Shown: positions 1-9,731 of the stretch, piece by piece
How the letters are laid out: each line of letters opens with the position of its first letter
Numbering within the stretch: the stretch's first letter is position 1
Source of the DNA: JBEHWX01 sp048498995
GTDB lineage: Bacteria > Bacteroidota > Ignavibacteria > OLB7
NCBI GenBank assembly: GCA_048498995.1
Contig: JBEHWX010000009.1
Coordinates: forward strand, 1 to 64,000
Direction: 5' to 3'
Length of the DNA stretch: 64,000 nucleotides
The notes under the pieces: model-generated
Seen by the model: only the letters and a program-made list of their open reading frames with translations
Databases searched by the model: none
Told to the model about the DNA's origin: nothing
Program-made: the position numbers and the translations under genes

Positions 1-176
1 GTGATCCGCACCGATGGTGATCCGCACCGATGGTGATCCGCACCGATGGTGATCCGCACCGATGGTGATCCGCACCGATGGTGATCCGCACCGATGGTGA
101 TCCGCACCGATGGTGGTCCGAACCGATGGTGGTCCGAACCGACGGTGGTCCGAACCGACGGTGGTCCGAACCGACG
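1..176. repeat. 16-bp minisatellite, 11 units, cut by window edge
   Basis: Eleven uninterrupted 16-bp units. The first seven read GTGATCCGCACCGATG. The eighth reads GTGGTCCGAACCGATG, and the last three read GTGGTCCGAACCGACG. The order from one end to the other looks like stepwise expansion of successive variants. The array starts at base 1, so its true length is unknown. One frame is open across it (78-554), but that frame runs antisense over the glutaredoxin gene and looks like chance. No spacers are present, so this is not a CRISPR array. Confidence 0.95.
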
Positions 177-272
177 GTGAGAAAACGACGAGCGGGAAGA
201 ACCGTCAGGCTCTTCCCGCTCGCAATGCTTCATGAGTCCGGCGCGCTCCCGGGAATCGGTTTCCCGGAGCTC

Positions 273-539
273 TCAGAACTCGACGCCGATCGCCTCGGCG
301 AGATCACGCATCTTCGGATTCACCAGCACCCGATCGCCGACCGTGATCGTCGGCACCACCCGCTTTCCGTTGGCCCAGGCCATTACCTGCTCGGCCGCTC
401 CCGGCGTCCGCTCGATATTGACCTCCGAAAACTCCACTCCCCGCTCGGCCAGAAAGCGCTTGGCGCGATGGCAGTCGGGGCACCAGGAGGTGCTGTACAT
501 GGTGACCGTGGCGGTCGTCGTGTCGATCGTGCTCTGCAT
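273..539 (-). CDS. glutaredoxin-like protein (mycoredoxin/Uxx-star type)
   Basis: This 88-residue protein has a thioredoxin-fold glutaredoxin domain over nearly its whole length. The redox motif CPDC lies near residues 20-23 (context TSWCPDCHRAKRFL), followed by the cis-proline segment VVPTITVGD. It is expected to reduce mixed disulfides or protein disulfides in the cytoplasm. The length and the CPDC motif fit the mycoredoxin/Uxx-star branch better than classical CPYC glutaredoxins. It stands alone, with the secreted-protein gene at 738-1889 upstream on the same strand. The family call is firm; the electron donor (mycothiol, bacillithiol or glutathione) cannot be told from sequence. Confidence 0.9.
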   Translation of the reverse strand: MQSTIDTTTATVTMYSTSWCPDCHRAKRFLAERGVEFSEVNIERTPGAAEQVMAWANGKRVVPTITVGDRVLVNPKMRDLAEAIGVEF

Positions 540-737
540 ATGTTCTGCTCGTGAGGAGATTACGGTTACGGCCGGAAGATCGACCTCGGACGAGGGGGGA
601 TGCCCTGCCGGGTCGGGACATTGAACAGAGATATGACGCGCGACACCGGGCGATTGTTGGGACGCTCCGGATGCTCGGGCTCCGGAGCGGAATGAACCAG
701 CCGTCGATGGGGAGATCCCCGACTCCCCTGCGCGGCC

Positions 738-1889
738 TCAGGTCGACCGGAAGATCCACCAGCCGCCGCCGATCTCCTCGAGGTAGTAGTATTCGATCGG
801 AGAGATCAGGGGGAGCTCTCCGTGGGGAGAGTAGATGAGCCCGACGGCATCGCCGAAGCGGCCGGCGAGGGTGAACTGCACCGCGTCCGGCCAGGGGAGC
901 AGGGCGTTGACGAAGGTCACGCGGAGGTCGTACATCAGCGCGATCGCGCTGTCGATCCGGGCCATCGGGAGCCGGGAGACCCGGGCCATGTGCGCGAGGG
1001 TGTCGTAGCCGGAGCGTCTGACCGATTCGGCCAGGCGGACCTGCTTCTCCAGCTCCTGGCGCTGCTTCTTCGGGAGGGTTTTGAGATACTCGTCCATGAC
1101 ATCCTTCGGGACGTCGTGCGCGGCCGGGCCCCACTCGATCGAGAAGCGGTTGAGCTGCGCCACCTTCCGGTCCACGCGGCCGAGCATGGTCAGCGAGTCG
1201 TTCCGGCCGAACTGCTCCAGCAGCCGGGTGAAGCCGACGCGATTGGTCAGGAAATGCTCGCGCAGCTGCCGGTTGCTCATCAGGATCGTCGACTCCTCCC
1301 GGATGATCTCCGGCTTGAGCCGCTCCGGATAGACGGTCGACGTGTCGACGTAGCGGATCTCCCGCAGGTTCCGGTCGACGCCGGTCATCCGGCGGAAGGC
1401 GCTGATCCGGAGATCGCCGAGCGGGCCGGGCTGCAGAAAAAAGACGCAGTCGACCTCCAGCGGCCCGACGCGCGGCACCGTGCCGTTCTCGGTCACCACC
1501 GTCACCATCATCGCGGTGTCCCCCTCGCGGATCGCGTAGACGTCGCCGATCCTGTAGCTCTCCGGCGCGATCGGCCAGACGGTATCGCGTCCCATCTTCA
1601 GGAGCGCCTCGGAGTAGCCGCCGGTCGAGAAGCGGAGGAGGCTGTCGGCCGTCTGCCGGTGATCGATGGCCTGCTGAAGGAACTCGCCGACCACCTTCAC
1701 GGCCGCGGCATGGACCGCCGGGTCGTGCACCTGCCGCGGAAGGGGCGCCACCTCCGGCTGCCGGTTCGCCGGCTGCCGGCTCGCCGGCTGTCCCGAGGGA
1801 GATTGTCCGGAGGGGGACAGCGGCTGCGCGAGCGCGGAGAGGGTCAGAAGCAGAAGGGCCGGGAGAGCAAGAAGAAGCGATCTGTTCAC
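738..1889 (-). CDS. secreted protein of unknown function
   Basis: The product has 383 residues and a clear Sec signal peptide (MNRSLLLALPALLLLTLSALA, cleavage expected just before QPLSPS). A short proline/glutamine-rich repeat follows (SGQ, ASRQPANRQPE). The rest is a soluble domain with alternating charged helices and a Trp-rich C-terminus (GGGWWIF). I do not recognise the family. Periplasmic or surface location is inferred from the signal peptide. The 15-bp minisatellite at 2123-2212 lies in its upstream region. Confidence 0.8.
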   Translation of the reverse strand: MNRSLLLALPALLLLTLSALAQPLSPSGQSPSGQPASRQPANRQPEVAPLPRQVHDPAVHAAAVKVVGEFLQQAIDHRQTADSLLRFSTGGYSEALLKMGRDTVWPIAPESYRIGDVYAIREGDTAMMVTVVTENGTVPRVGPLEVDCVFFLQPGPLGDLRISAFRRMTGVDRNLREIRYVDTSTVYPERLKPEIIREESTILMSNRQLREHFLTNRVGFTRLLEQFGRNDSLTMLGRVDRKVAQLNRFSIEWGPAAHDVPKDVMDEYLKTLPKKQRQELEKQVRLAESVRRSGYDTLAHMARVSRLPMARIDSAIALMYDLRVTFVNALLPWPDAVQFTLAGRFGDAVGLIYSPHGELPLISPIEYYYLEEIGGGWWIFRST

Positions 1890-2302
1890 GCGAGGAGACT
1901 CTGCTGAAATTGGACTGGCCGCGAGCGTCGCGACGACACGCGGCGGCGGGATGCCGGAAGGGCGCGTTGCGACGATGCGTTGGAACGGAACATTACGACG
2001 GGGATCGGGGGCATTCGATTAACCCGTCGCATGATACAAAAGTTAGAGCCGGGGGCGCCGGGGAGAACGCCATCCCCGTCGAGCGCTCGGGGCTTTGCAT
2101 CGAGGAAGTCGCCGGCGACCGCGGCGCTACGGAGCCCGGCGCTACGGAGCCCGGCGCTACGGAGCCCGGCGCTACGGAGCCCGGCGCTACGGAGCCCGGC
2201 GCGACAGAGCCGGCCCGGAATTGGCGGGAGGTCGGGAGGCGCCCGGGGGAGATTCCTCTCCCCCGCTGACGATGAATATGTATCTTCCCGGCTTTCGGAC
2301 CA
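1890..2302. other. intergenic region with minisatellite
   Basis: This gap lies between the divergent secreted-protein gene and rsmA. Apart from the 15-bp tandem array at 2123-2212 nothing resembling a gene is seen. Open frames through it on both strands come from the repeat unit length being a multiple of three. Promoters for both flanking genes should lie here, but none was identified with confidence. Confidence 0.6.
2123..2212. repeat. 15-bp minisatellite
   Basis: Five perfect copies of GGCGCTACGGAGCCC are followed by one degenerate copy (GGCGCGACAGAGCCG) that ends at 2212. Because the unit is a multiple of three, several frames stay open across it, but no gene is supported. Confidence 0.95.
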
Positions 2303-3124
2303 ATGGATCGGATAGCCCCAAAGAAATCACTCGGCCAGCACTTCCTCACCGACCGGAACATCGCGGCCAAGATCGTTCGTGAGTTCTCCCCGCAGCCCGA
2401 GGATCTCGTCGTCGAGATCGGGCCGGGCGAGGGAGCGCTCACCGGCATGCTCGTCGAGAGCGGCGCCACGGTCGTGGCCGTCGAGATCGACCCCCGCGCG
2501 GCCGAGGCGATCCGGGGCCGGTATGGCACTGCGATTGAAGTCATCGAGGAAGATGTGCTCAAGTGCGATTTCCGCGCCCTGGCCGCGCGCCACGGCCGGG
2601 AGCGGCTGAGGGTGATCGGCAACATCCCCTACTACATCACCAGCCCGATCCTCTTTCATCTCGTCGAGTATCGCGAGGTGATCGTCGATGCCGTGGTGAT
2701 GATGCAGCGCGAAGTGGCCGAGCGCCTGGTGGCCACGACACGAACGAAGGAGTACGGCGTCCTTTCGGTGATGACGCAGACCTACGCCAAGCCGAAGATG
2801 CTCTTCACGGTCGGGCCGCGCTGCTTCTTCCCGCCGCCGAAGGTGAACTCCGCGGTCATCCGGCTGGAGTTTCGCGACAGGGAGGGGATCGAGGGGATCG
2901 ATCGGGAGCATCGCGAAATCGTTCGGGGGGCGTTTTCTCAGCGGCGCAAGACGCTTCGCAACTCGCTTGCTCACCTGGTTCCTATCGAAGAACGACGTGG
3001 AAGGATCCTCGAAACGGCCGGCATCGGCGCAACACAGAGAGCGGAAGAGCTCTCGCCGGAGGACTTCATCCGCCTCGCCCGCGTATACGCGGCTGAGAAA
3101 GCGGGTGAACGAAGGGCGACGTGA
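2303..3124 (+). CDS. rsmA: 16S rRNA (adenine1518-N6/adenine1519-N6) dimethyltransferase RsmA/KsgA
   Basis: The product (273 residues) dimethylates the two adjacent adenosines in the loop of 16S helix 45 during late 30S assembly. Visible features are the N-terminal KSLGQHFL motif (residues 8-15), the SAM-binding motif EIGPGEGALT near residue 39, the acidic EIDP motif, and the catalytic NIPYYITSP motif (NIPY) near residue 108. The C-terminal FFPPPKVNSAVIRL segment is typical of the family. Length is normal. The ATG start gives the canonical N-terminus. The 3' end overlaps the proposed start of the PAP2 gene by about 20 bp, suggesting co-transcription. Confidence 0.97.
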   Translation: MDRIAPKKSLGQHFLTDRNIAAKIVREFSPQPEDLVVEIGPGEGALTGMLVESGATVVAVEIDPRAAEAIRGRYGTAIEVIEEDVLKCDFRALAARHGRERLRVIGNIPYYITSPILFHLVEYREVIVDAVVMMQREVAERLVATTRTKEYGVLSVMTQTYAKPKMLFTVGPRCFFPPPKVNSAVIRLEFRDREGIEGIDREHREIVRGAFSQRRKTLRNSLAHLVPIEERRGRILETAGIGATQRAEELSPEDFIRLARVYAAEKAGERRAT

Positions 3125-4058
3125 GCGCGAGACCAACTGGCAGCGGCTGCGTGCCTCCCTCTGGAGCACGGAGTACATGTCGCTGTTCATGCTCGTGCTC
3201 TACACGCTCCTGGATGTCATCTTCATCCGCGAGGTGAAGGGGGCCTTCGGCATTCTTCAGCAGAACCTGCTGGCGATCGTCGCGATCGTCGGCTTCGCGA
3301 TGTGGTACGACCAGACCGGATCCAGGATCCCCTACATCTTCCGGTCGTTCTACATCCTGCCGGTCGGCTACATGATGTACGCGCAGGTGCACAACTACAT
3401 CCCGCTGGTGCATCCGCACAACTTCGACGTGGTGCTCGCCTCCTGGGATCGCGCCATCTTCGGCGTCGACCCCACCCGCTGGATCTATCGCTTCGCCCAC
3501 CCGGCCCTGACCGAGTACTTCCAGATCTGGTACAACTTCTTCCAGCTCATGCTGGTCTTCCCCGCCGTCGGCTTCTTCGTCAAACGGCGGACGCGGGAGT
3601 TCCGGATCTACGCGATGGTGCTCCTGTTCGGCTTCTATCTCAGCTACCTCCTCTACTTCGTGATGCCGGCGATCGGACCCCGCTTTCAGGTCCACGACTT
3701 CTTCGCGACCGATCGGGAGCTGCCGGGGCTGCTGCTGACCAAGCCGTTCCGCGATTTCATCAACGCCGGCAACGGCATCACCCCCGACATGAAGAACCCG
3801 TACGACGTGGTCAACCGGGACTGCATGCCGAGCGGCCACACGATGATGTCGGTGCTCGGCATCCTGATGTCGTGGCGCTTCCGCTCACGCTGGCGCTGGC
3901 TGGTGACCATCGGCGGCATCTCGATCATCATCTCGACCATCTACCTCCGCTATCATTACGCGGTGGATCTGTTGGCCGGCATGACCCTCGCCTTCGTCGT
4001 CTACTTCCTCCATCCCTGGATCGCCCGACTCTGGGAGAAGGCCGGAATCAGAGTCTGA
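3105..4058 (+). CDS. PAP2-superfamily integral membrane phosphatase/phosphotransferase
   Basis: This membrane protein of about 317 residues has roughly six hydrophobic segments. The PAP2 signature is in the C-terminal half: CMPSGHTMM (motif 2, catalytic His) and YHYAVDLLAG (motif 3, second His and Asp). The arrangement resembles the Aur1/inositolphosphotransferase-type branch, so the substrate is probably a lipid phosphate or lipid headgroup. The start is uncertain. I chose the in-frame GTG at 3105, inside the end of rsmA, because the segment before the first ATG (3177) looks like part of the protein. Overlap with rsmA suggests one transcript. Confidence 0.85.
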   Translation: MNEGRRERETNWQRLRASLWSTEYMSLFMLVLYTLLDVIFIREVKGAFGILQQNLLAIVAIVGFAMWYDQTGSRIPYIFRSFYILPVGYMMYAQVHNYIPLVHPHNFDVVLASWDRAIFGVDPTRWIYRFAHPALTEYFQIWYNFFQLMLVFPAVGFFVKRRTREFRIYAMVLLFGFYLSYLLYFVMPAIGPRFQVHDFFATDRELPGLLLTKPFRDFINAGNGITPDMKNPYDVVNRDCMPSGHTMMSVLGILMSWRFRSRWRWLVTIGGISIIISTIYLRYHYAVDLLAGMTLAFVVYFLHPWIARLWEKAGIRV

Positions 4059-4171
4059 AGAGAATTGAGAATGATGAATGCGGAATGATGAAGTCACGTT
4101 GCGGCGGGTGGGGGACTTCACGTCACTGTATGCGCGGGCGTTCGACTGAATTCCCGCGCCATTGCACACGG

Positions 4172-4909
4172 ATGCGCATGCGCCGCCCGGCTTTCTCCGT
4201 GATCCTCCTCGCGCTGCTGGCTCCCACGATGCTCGTGGCGCAGACGGCGCTCCCCCCTCGGGATTCCACGGTGGCTGCCGCGGACTCGTCCGTCGATTCG
4301 TCGATGGAGCCGCTTCCGTCCGGTCCGCTCGACCTTCTCTTTCCGGCCAGCATCAGGGCCGGCTATCAGGCGCGCCGCTGGGTGCGCGACGTCCTCCCCC
4401 CGGCCGATTCCGTCACCGATCTCGACCGTATCGATCTGATCTACCGGCGCGCGCTCGTGGAGGCCGACGGCGATCCGGATCGGGCCCTCTTCGCCGCGCT
4501 GATGGCGGTCTTCGAGCATCGGACCATCCCCTTCAGCTTCGGCCTGCAGATACCGCTGACGCTGGAGCCGATGGAGGAGTTCCGGCGCCGCCTCTCCCAC
4601 CTTCCGCATCATCTCTTCAGCGACCGTCCCGCCGGGGGCGATCAGGACAAGCTCCAGCATTTCTTCGCCTCGGCATGGCTGGCTCACGCCCTGGACAGTC
4701 GCGAGATCGCCGATCTGTTCGGCATCGGCATCGAGATCGGGGAGGATCTGTTCATCGTCGGCGGGGCCAATGATGATCGGGATCTCCGCGCCAACCGGCT
4801 CGGCCAGCACTTCGCCGCGCTCCTCCGGGAATATCCGGACGCGATGCCGAGCATGATGTTCAGGGCGTGGAACCGGGAGTACGAGCGGAGGCGGCACGGA
4901 GGGAAATGA
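4172..4909 (+). CDS. secreted protein, possible DUF2279/YfiM-like
   Basis: About 245 residues starting with a Sec signal peptide (ATG at 4172 or 4178; cleavage near LVAQ). A Ser/Asp-rich linker follows, then a domain containing DKLQHFFASAWLAHAL and a glycine-rich EIGEDLF segment. The D-K-x-x-H-F pattern recalls the DUF2279/YfiM envelope family, but the match is only suggestive. The start was placed at the signal peptide; the frame is open much further upstream only because it runs through the PAP2 gene. Confidence 0.7.
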   Translation: MRMRRPAFSVILLALLAPTMLVAQTALPPRDSTVAAADSSVDSSMEPLPSGPLDLLFPASIRAGYQARRWVRDVLPPADSVTDLDRIDLIYRRALVEADGDPDRALFAALMAVFEHRTIPFSFGLQIPLTLEPMEEFRRRLSHLPHHLFSDRPAGGDQDKLQHFFASAWLAHALDSREIADLFGIGIEIGEDLFIVGGANDDRDLRANRLGQHFAALLREYPDAMPSMMFRAWNREYERRRHGGK

Positions 4910-4960
4910 AATGGGAGTGGAGGGAGCGATGGGGCGATGGCATGATGAGCGGCGTTCCGC

Positions 4961-5344
4961 TCACTCCTTCCGCAGGTGGTAGGTCGCGCCGCGATGAATC
5001 AGGATCATCTCGGGTGAGCCGGCCTTCTTCCGGAGCGTGTCGCCGAAGTCGATGTCGTTGAAGAGCATGGCCTCGGCGATCGAGTCCTCGCCGACCACGC
5101 CGAGCATGTTGAAGATGCGTACGTCGCCGGCCACGCCGAGGCTGAACCCATGGTTCCGGTTGATCCAGTCGATGGCCCCGTCGACCGCCTCCGGCACCGG
5201 ATCGTCCACCAGCATCCGGCGCGGATGAAGATCGTGGTGCTCGACGTAGTTCTCCTTGAGCCTGATCAGCAGGAAGGCCACCGCCATGAGAGCCCAGAAG
5301 ATCCAGATGAATCGTTTCCCCGCGGGGCTGAGCTGACGGGACAT
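4961..5344 (-). CDS. single-pass membrane protein, unknown function
   Basis: The product has 127 residues, with one N-terminal transmembrane helix (about residues 12-28) preceded by positive charges. A soluble C-terminal domain of about 95 residues follows, with no motif I recognise. It lies downstream of moxR on the same strand, about 225 bp away. It could share a transcript with moxR, but palindromes in between may separate them. Confidence 0.7.
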   Translation of the reverse strand: MSRQLSPAGKRFIWIFWALMAVAFLLIRLKENYVEHHDLHPRRMLVDDPVPEAVDGAIDWINRNHGFSLGVAGDVRIFNMLGVVGEDSIAEAMLFNDIDFGDTLRKKAGSPEMILIHRGATYHLRKE

Positions 5345-5395
5345 GGCGATGTTCGTTGCGTGCGTGTGGAGCCGGTAAGGAGGCTCATCGGTTTC

Positions 5396-5425
5396 GCGAC
5401 GGAGCGTCCCGCGACGGAGCGTCCC
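5396..5425. repeat. 15-bp direct repeat, two copies
   Basis: Two perfect adjacent copies of GCGACGGAGCGTCCC are followed by a decayed third copy. They lie between moxR and the 127-residue membrane protein gene. Confidence 0.85.
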
Positions 5426-5535
5426 GCCGCGTGGCGTCCGGTGTCCGGGACCGGCTCTCGTGCCGGCCCGGACAGGCGCGTGTGCGCGTGGCGCGCGTCG
5501 GAGCAGTGCTCTTCGGGAAGATGATCTTCCGAGAG

Positions 5536-5566
5536 AGGCTTCGCGAAGCGATCCTCTTCGAAGAGA
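5536..5566 (-). terminator. palindromes just after moxR, possible terminator
   Basis: The perfect palindromes GCTTCGCGAAGC and CTCTTCGAAGAG lie side by side immediately beyond the moxR stop. There is no clear T-tract, so a terminator role is only possible; they could also slow exonucleases. Confidence 0.35.
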
Positions 5567-5568
5567 CC

Positions 5569-6552
<984 letters not shown>

Positions 6553-6655
6553 GCGACCTTCCTTCTGAATGGGAGTGATAGACTGAGTCGATGAATATAA
6601 TGATCCCCATCCCCCAGCGCAGTCCCCGGAGCGGCTCCCGGCTCCGGAAGTTGTC

Positions 6656-7951
6656 TCAGAAGGTGAGCCCCTCGCGGTGGATGAGCAGATGGGTCGCTTC
6701 CACCACCTTCTGCGCCTCGATCACGTTGATCGTGGTCCACTTCGTGCTCAGCACGATCACGAACGGCGTCCTGAACGGATACCATTCGGCCACCTTGATA
6801 TACTCGGCGTAGAGACCGACCACCGGCACCTTCCCCACCGCGGCGATATGCACCGTGGCCGTGTCCGGCGAGATCAGGAACGATGCCCCGCGCAGGAACG
6901 CCATGAAGTCGATCAGCTTCATCGCGCAGAGCTCCACGCGCCGGTCGTCCATCAGCCTGACGATGTGCCGGGCGTTCTGCTGATCGGCCGGGGCGCTGGA
7001 GATGAAGATCCTGAGGCGCGGATAGCTCTTGAGCAGCTCGCGGCAGACGTAGACGCATTTGTCGGCGCGCCACTGCCGGTTGGAGGTGAACGCGGAGATG
7101 TTCACCACGCAGTACTTCTCCCCCTCGAACGCGCCGGGACGTTCCCCCCGCCAGCCTCGGCCGAGGAGCATGTCGTCGTTGAAGCCGGGATAGCCGAGCC
7201 CCCTGGACTTCAGGAACGTCTCGGCCCGCTTCCACGATTCCTCATCGATCACCACGTAGGGGTTCTCCGCCTCCGGGCCGGGGGTGACCACGGGGGTGAA
7301 GTTCTCGGTGGCCACGTGGAGCATCGTGGTGGCCCAGTGCTCCTTCCACTCGCGGCGGTCCACCTGCCGGTTGAATACCTGGCCGTAGATGTCGCGACGC
7401 TCGCGGTGCATGATCGTGATCTTCTCGGCCTCCGGGGCGATCGCCCGCGCCAGGTAGGCGCACTTGGTCATCCGGGTGAAGACCATGGCCAGCACCGCGT
7501 CGTACTCGAACTGGCGCACCTTCCGGATCATCGGAAACCAGTCGCGACTGAAGCGCTGGGTCGGGTTGATCGGGAAGCTCCGGGCGATATACGGATCGAT
7601 CTTCACCAGCGCGTCGTTCCGGAAGGAGGAGACCACGTGCAGCTCGGCATCGGGGAGCGCGGCATGGAGCCAGCGGATGGCGGGGGTGGAGACGATGTAG
7701 TCGCCGACGGCATCGTACCGGAACAGGAGCACCCGCTTCACGCCACGTCCGTCGATCTTCTCGGCCGGCTGGCGCCACGGATAGGGATGGCCGCCGAGAA
7801 GGCCGAACGCCCGCTTGCGGATCTTCTCCTTCGTCGGAAGCTCGAAATCCTCCCCGAGCTCTTCCAGGCTCGGCCAGGTGTTCGGGGGGATGAAGTCGGG
7901 ATCCGCGCCGGGGAAATCGTCGGGCGTGAAGATCTTCGTTTCTGTGAACAT
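6656..7951 (-). CDS. glycosyltransferase family 9 (heptosyltransferase-like)
   Basis: About 431 residues from the ATG at 7951; the open frame runs further upstream without a good start. A roughly 75-residue N-terminal extension precedes the GT9 fold, which begins VLLFRYDAVGDYIVSTPAI, the usual GDxxxxTP-type start. The C-terminal nucleotide-sugar domain has the family pattern SPDTATVHIAA (D-T/S-x3-H-x-A) and VPVVGLY. GT9 enzymes add heptose or related sugars to LPS core or other surface glycans at the inner membrane. The acceptor here is unknown. It lies directly after the HDAC-like gene on the same strand, 16 bp apart, so the two are probably co-transcribed. Confidence 0.88.
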   Translation of the reverse strand: MFTETKIFTPDDFPGADPDFIPPNTWPSLEELGEDFELPTKEKIRKRAFGLLGGHPYPWRQPAEKIDGRGVKRVLLFRYDAVGDYIVSTPAIRWLHAALPDAELHVVSSFRNDALVKIDPYIARSFPINPTQRFSRDWFPMIRKVRQFEYDAVLAMVFTRMTKCAYLARAIAPEAEKITIMHRERRDIYGQVFNRQVDRREWKEHWATTMLHVATENFTPVVTPGPEAENPYVVIDEESWKRAETFLKSRGLGYPGFNDDMLLGRGWRGERPGAFEGEKYCVVNISAFTSNRQWRADKCVYVCRELLKSYPRLRIFISSAPADQQNARHIVRLMDDRRVELCAMKLIDFMAFLRGASFLISPDTATVHIAAVGKVPVVGLYAEYIKVAEWYPFRTPFVIVLSTKWTTINVIEAQKVVEATHLLIHREGLTF

Positions 7952-7967
7952 GATCGAGATGTGAGTA

Positions 7968-8909
7968 TTACACGTTCCGTGGGCCCGACGCGCCGGCCGG
8001 GGTTCGGGGCCACCCGGGGGCCAGCTCCCGCGCCACGCGGTAGGTGCCGACGTGGGCGCCGACCGTCTCGGAGATCGGCCGGGCATAGCCGCCGCCGAGG
8101 GTGAGCACCAGGGGAATGCCCCGCTCGCGCGCCGCCTCGAGCACCATCCGGTCCCGCCGCTTCAGCCCCTCGTGGGTCATCCCCAGCCGGCCGAGCGTGT
8201 CGACCGCCAGCGCGTCGACCCCTCCCTGATAGAAGATCAGGTCGGGCGCGAACGCCATCGCCGGCTCCATCGCGGCGGCCAGCGCCCGCAGATATTCCTC
8301 GTCGCCGGTTCCATCCTCCAGCGGCACGTCGAGCGTCGAGGGGACCTTGTGGAACGGATAGTTGTTCCGTCCGTGCAGGCTGAGGGTGAAGACGCGGGGA
8401 TCGGCGCCGAGGATCGCCGCGGTGCCGTTTCCCTGATGAACGTCAAGATCGACCACCGTAACACGCTTCACCTGACCTTCGGCCAGCAGAATCCGCGTGG
8501 CCACGGCGATGTCGTTGAAGACGCAGAAGCCCTCGCCATGTCCGGCGTAGGCGTGATGCGTGCCGCCGGCGAGATTGCCGGCGATTCCCTCCACGAGCGC
8601 CGCGCGGGCCGCCGCCAGGGTGCCCCCCACCGAGGCCAGGGAGCGGCGGACGAACTCCGGGCTCCAGGGAAGGCCGATCCGGCGCATCGCCTTCGGGTCG
8701 ATCGTGCCGTCGCAGAAGGCGTTGACGTAGGCCGGATCGTGAGCGGCCAGGAGCGTTTCGAGCTCCACCGGCCGCGCCTCGTGCAGCTCCTCCGGCGCCA
8801 CCGTGCCGCCGGCCAGCAGCGCGTCGCGCAGCATCCGGTACTTCTCCATCGGAAAGCGATGCCCTTCCGGAAGCGGGACGGTATAGCTGTCCGAGTAGAA
8901 GATGGTCAT
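7968..8909 (-). CDS. histone deacetylase-superfamily (arginase fold) deacetylase
   Basis: The product has 313 residues. Motifs of class II-like bacterial HDACs are visible: GGTHHA (tandem active-site His), VVDLDVHQGNGT (metal ligands Asp and His), LSLHGRNNYPF, QGGVDALAVDTLGRL (metal-binding Asp) and LTLGGGYA. Bacterial members deacetylate small molecules such as acetylpolyamines or acetoin-related compounds, or acetyl-lysine. The substrate cannot be read from sequence. It is first of a probable two-gene unit with the GT9 gene. Confidence 0.93.
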   Translation of the reverse strand: MTIFYSDSYTVPLPEGHRFPMEKYRMLRDALLAGGTVAPEELHEARPVELETLLAAHDPAYVNAFCDGTIDPKAMRRIGLPWSPEFVRRSLASVGGTLAAARAALVEGIAGNLAGGTHHAYAGHGEGFCVFNDIAVATRILLAEGQVKRVTVVDLDVHQGNGTAAILGADPRVFTLSLHGRNNYPFHKVPSTLDVPLEDGTGDEEYLRALAAAMEPAMAFAPDLIFYQGGVDALAVDTLGRLGMTHEGLKRRDRMVLEAARERGIPLVLTLGGGYARPISETVGAHVGTYRVARELAPGWPRTPAGASGPRNV

Positions 8910-9147
8910 GGGTCCGGGCCGTTCGTTGTCGCCGAATCCGCAAAGATAGCGCCACGGGCCGAGGTGGGGAAGGTGCCAGTTGTTCGTGGCGGTGAGCCGG
9001 GGCCGAGCTCGGCGGAGGCTGGCGCGCGTTGCCGCGCGGCCTCCGTCGCGATCGATCCGTTCATGGTACGCGAGCGTGCCGGAATAATGACGGGATGTCC
9101 GATATTCGGGACGCCCCCGACACCCTCACCAGATATCACGAGCGACC

Positions 9148-9627
9148 ATGGCACACGACGACATTCTCCGCGACCATCTTCTGAAGCTCCTCGACTGGCG
9201 CGACGCGCACGTCGGCTTCGACGCCGCCATCAAGGATCTGGCGCCCGAGCTGCGCGGCGCGCGCCCCGAGGGGCTCCCCTACTCTCCCTGGGAGCTGCTG
9301 GAGCATCTCCGGATCACGCAGGCCGACATCCTGGAGTTCTGCCGGGAGGAGCCGTACACCGGGAAGAACTGGCCGGCCGACTACTGGCCTTCCGAGCCCA
9401 CCCCTCCCTCGGAGGATGCCTGGGACCGGAGCATCGCGGCGTTCCGGAAGGATCGCGAGGAGCTGAAGGGGATCGCCGGGGACGAGAAGATCGACCTCTA
9501 CGCGGGAGTGCCGAACGGCACCGGGCAGACCTACCTGCGGGAGCTGCTGCTGGTGGCCGATCACAACGCCTATCACCTCGGGGAGCTGGTGGTGGTGCGC
9601 CGCGCGCTCGGCGCCTGGGGGAACTAA
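9148..9627 (+). CDS. DinB/YfiT-like four-helix protein
   Basis: This 159-residue protein fits the DinB-like metalloprotein superfamily. Putative metal-binding histidines sit in EHLRITQ and in DHNAYHLGEL, the standard positions for a three-His site. Members include thiol-dependent transferases (bacillithiol, mycothiol) and stress-induced proteins. A perfect GAAGC/GCTTC hairpin lies about 30 bp after the stop and may terminate transcription. The start is the ATG directly after a short upstream leader divergent from the HDAC gene. Confidence 0.88.
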   Translation: MAHDDILRDHLLKLLDWRDAHVGFDAAIKDLAPELRGARPEGLPYSPWELLEHLRITQADILEFCREEPYTGKNWPADYWPSEPTPPSEDAWDRSIAAFRKDREELKGIAGDEKIDLYAGVPNGTGQTYLRELLLVADHNAYHLGELVVVRRALGAWGN

Positions 9628-9731
9628 CGAAGCACGTTCGCTCCGAAGCGTCGCTTCGAAGCGTCGCGGCGCCGGCCGAGGCGAGCCCGGGTTGCGATGG
9701 CTCGCCCGCCCGGCTCATCTTATCAATCATC

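Noticed and set aside
1..176. Possible CRISPR array
   Set aside because: Units are 16 bp and directly adjacent, without spacers; it is a simple tandem repeat.
8052..9731. Long plus-strand open frame running through the HDAC gene into the small membrane protein
   Set aside because: The part before 9732 is antisense or out of frame with recognised genes (HDAC-like and DinB); only the C-terminal 182 codons look like a protein.
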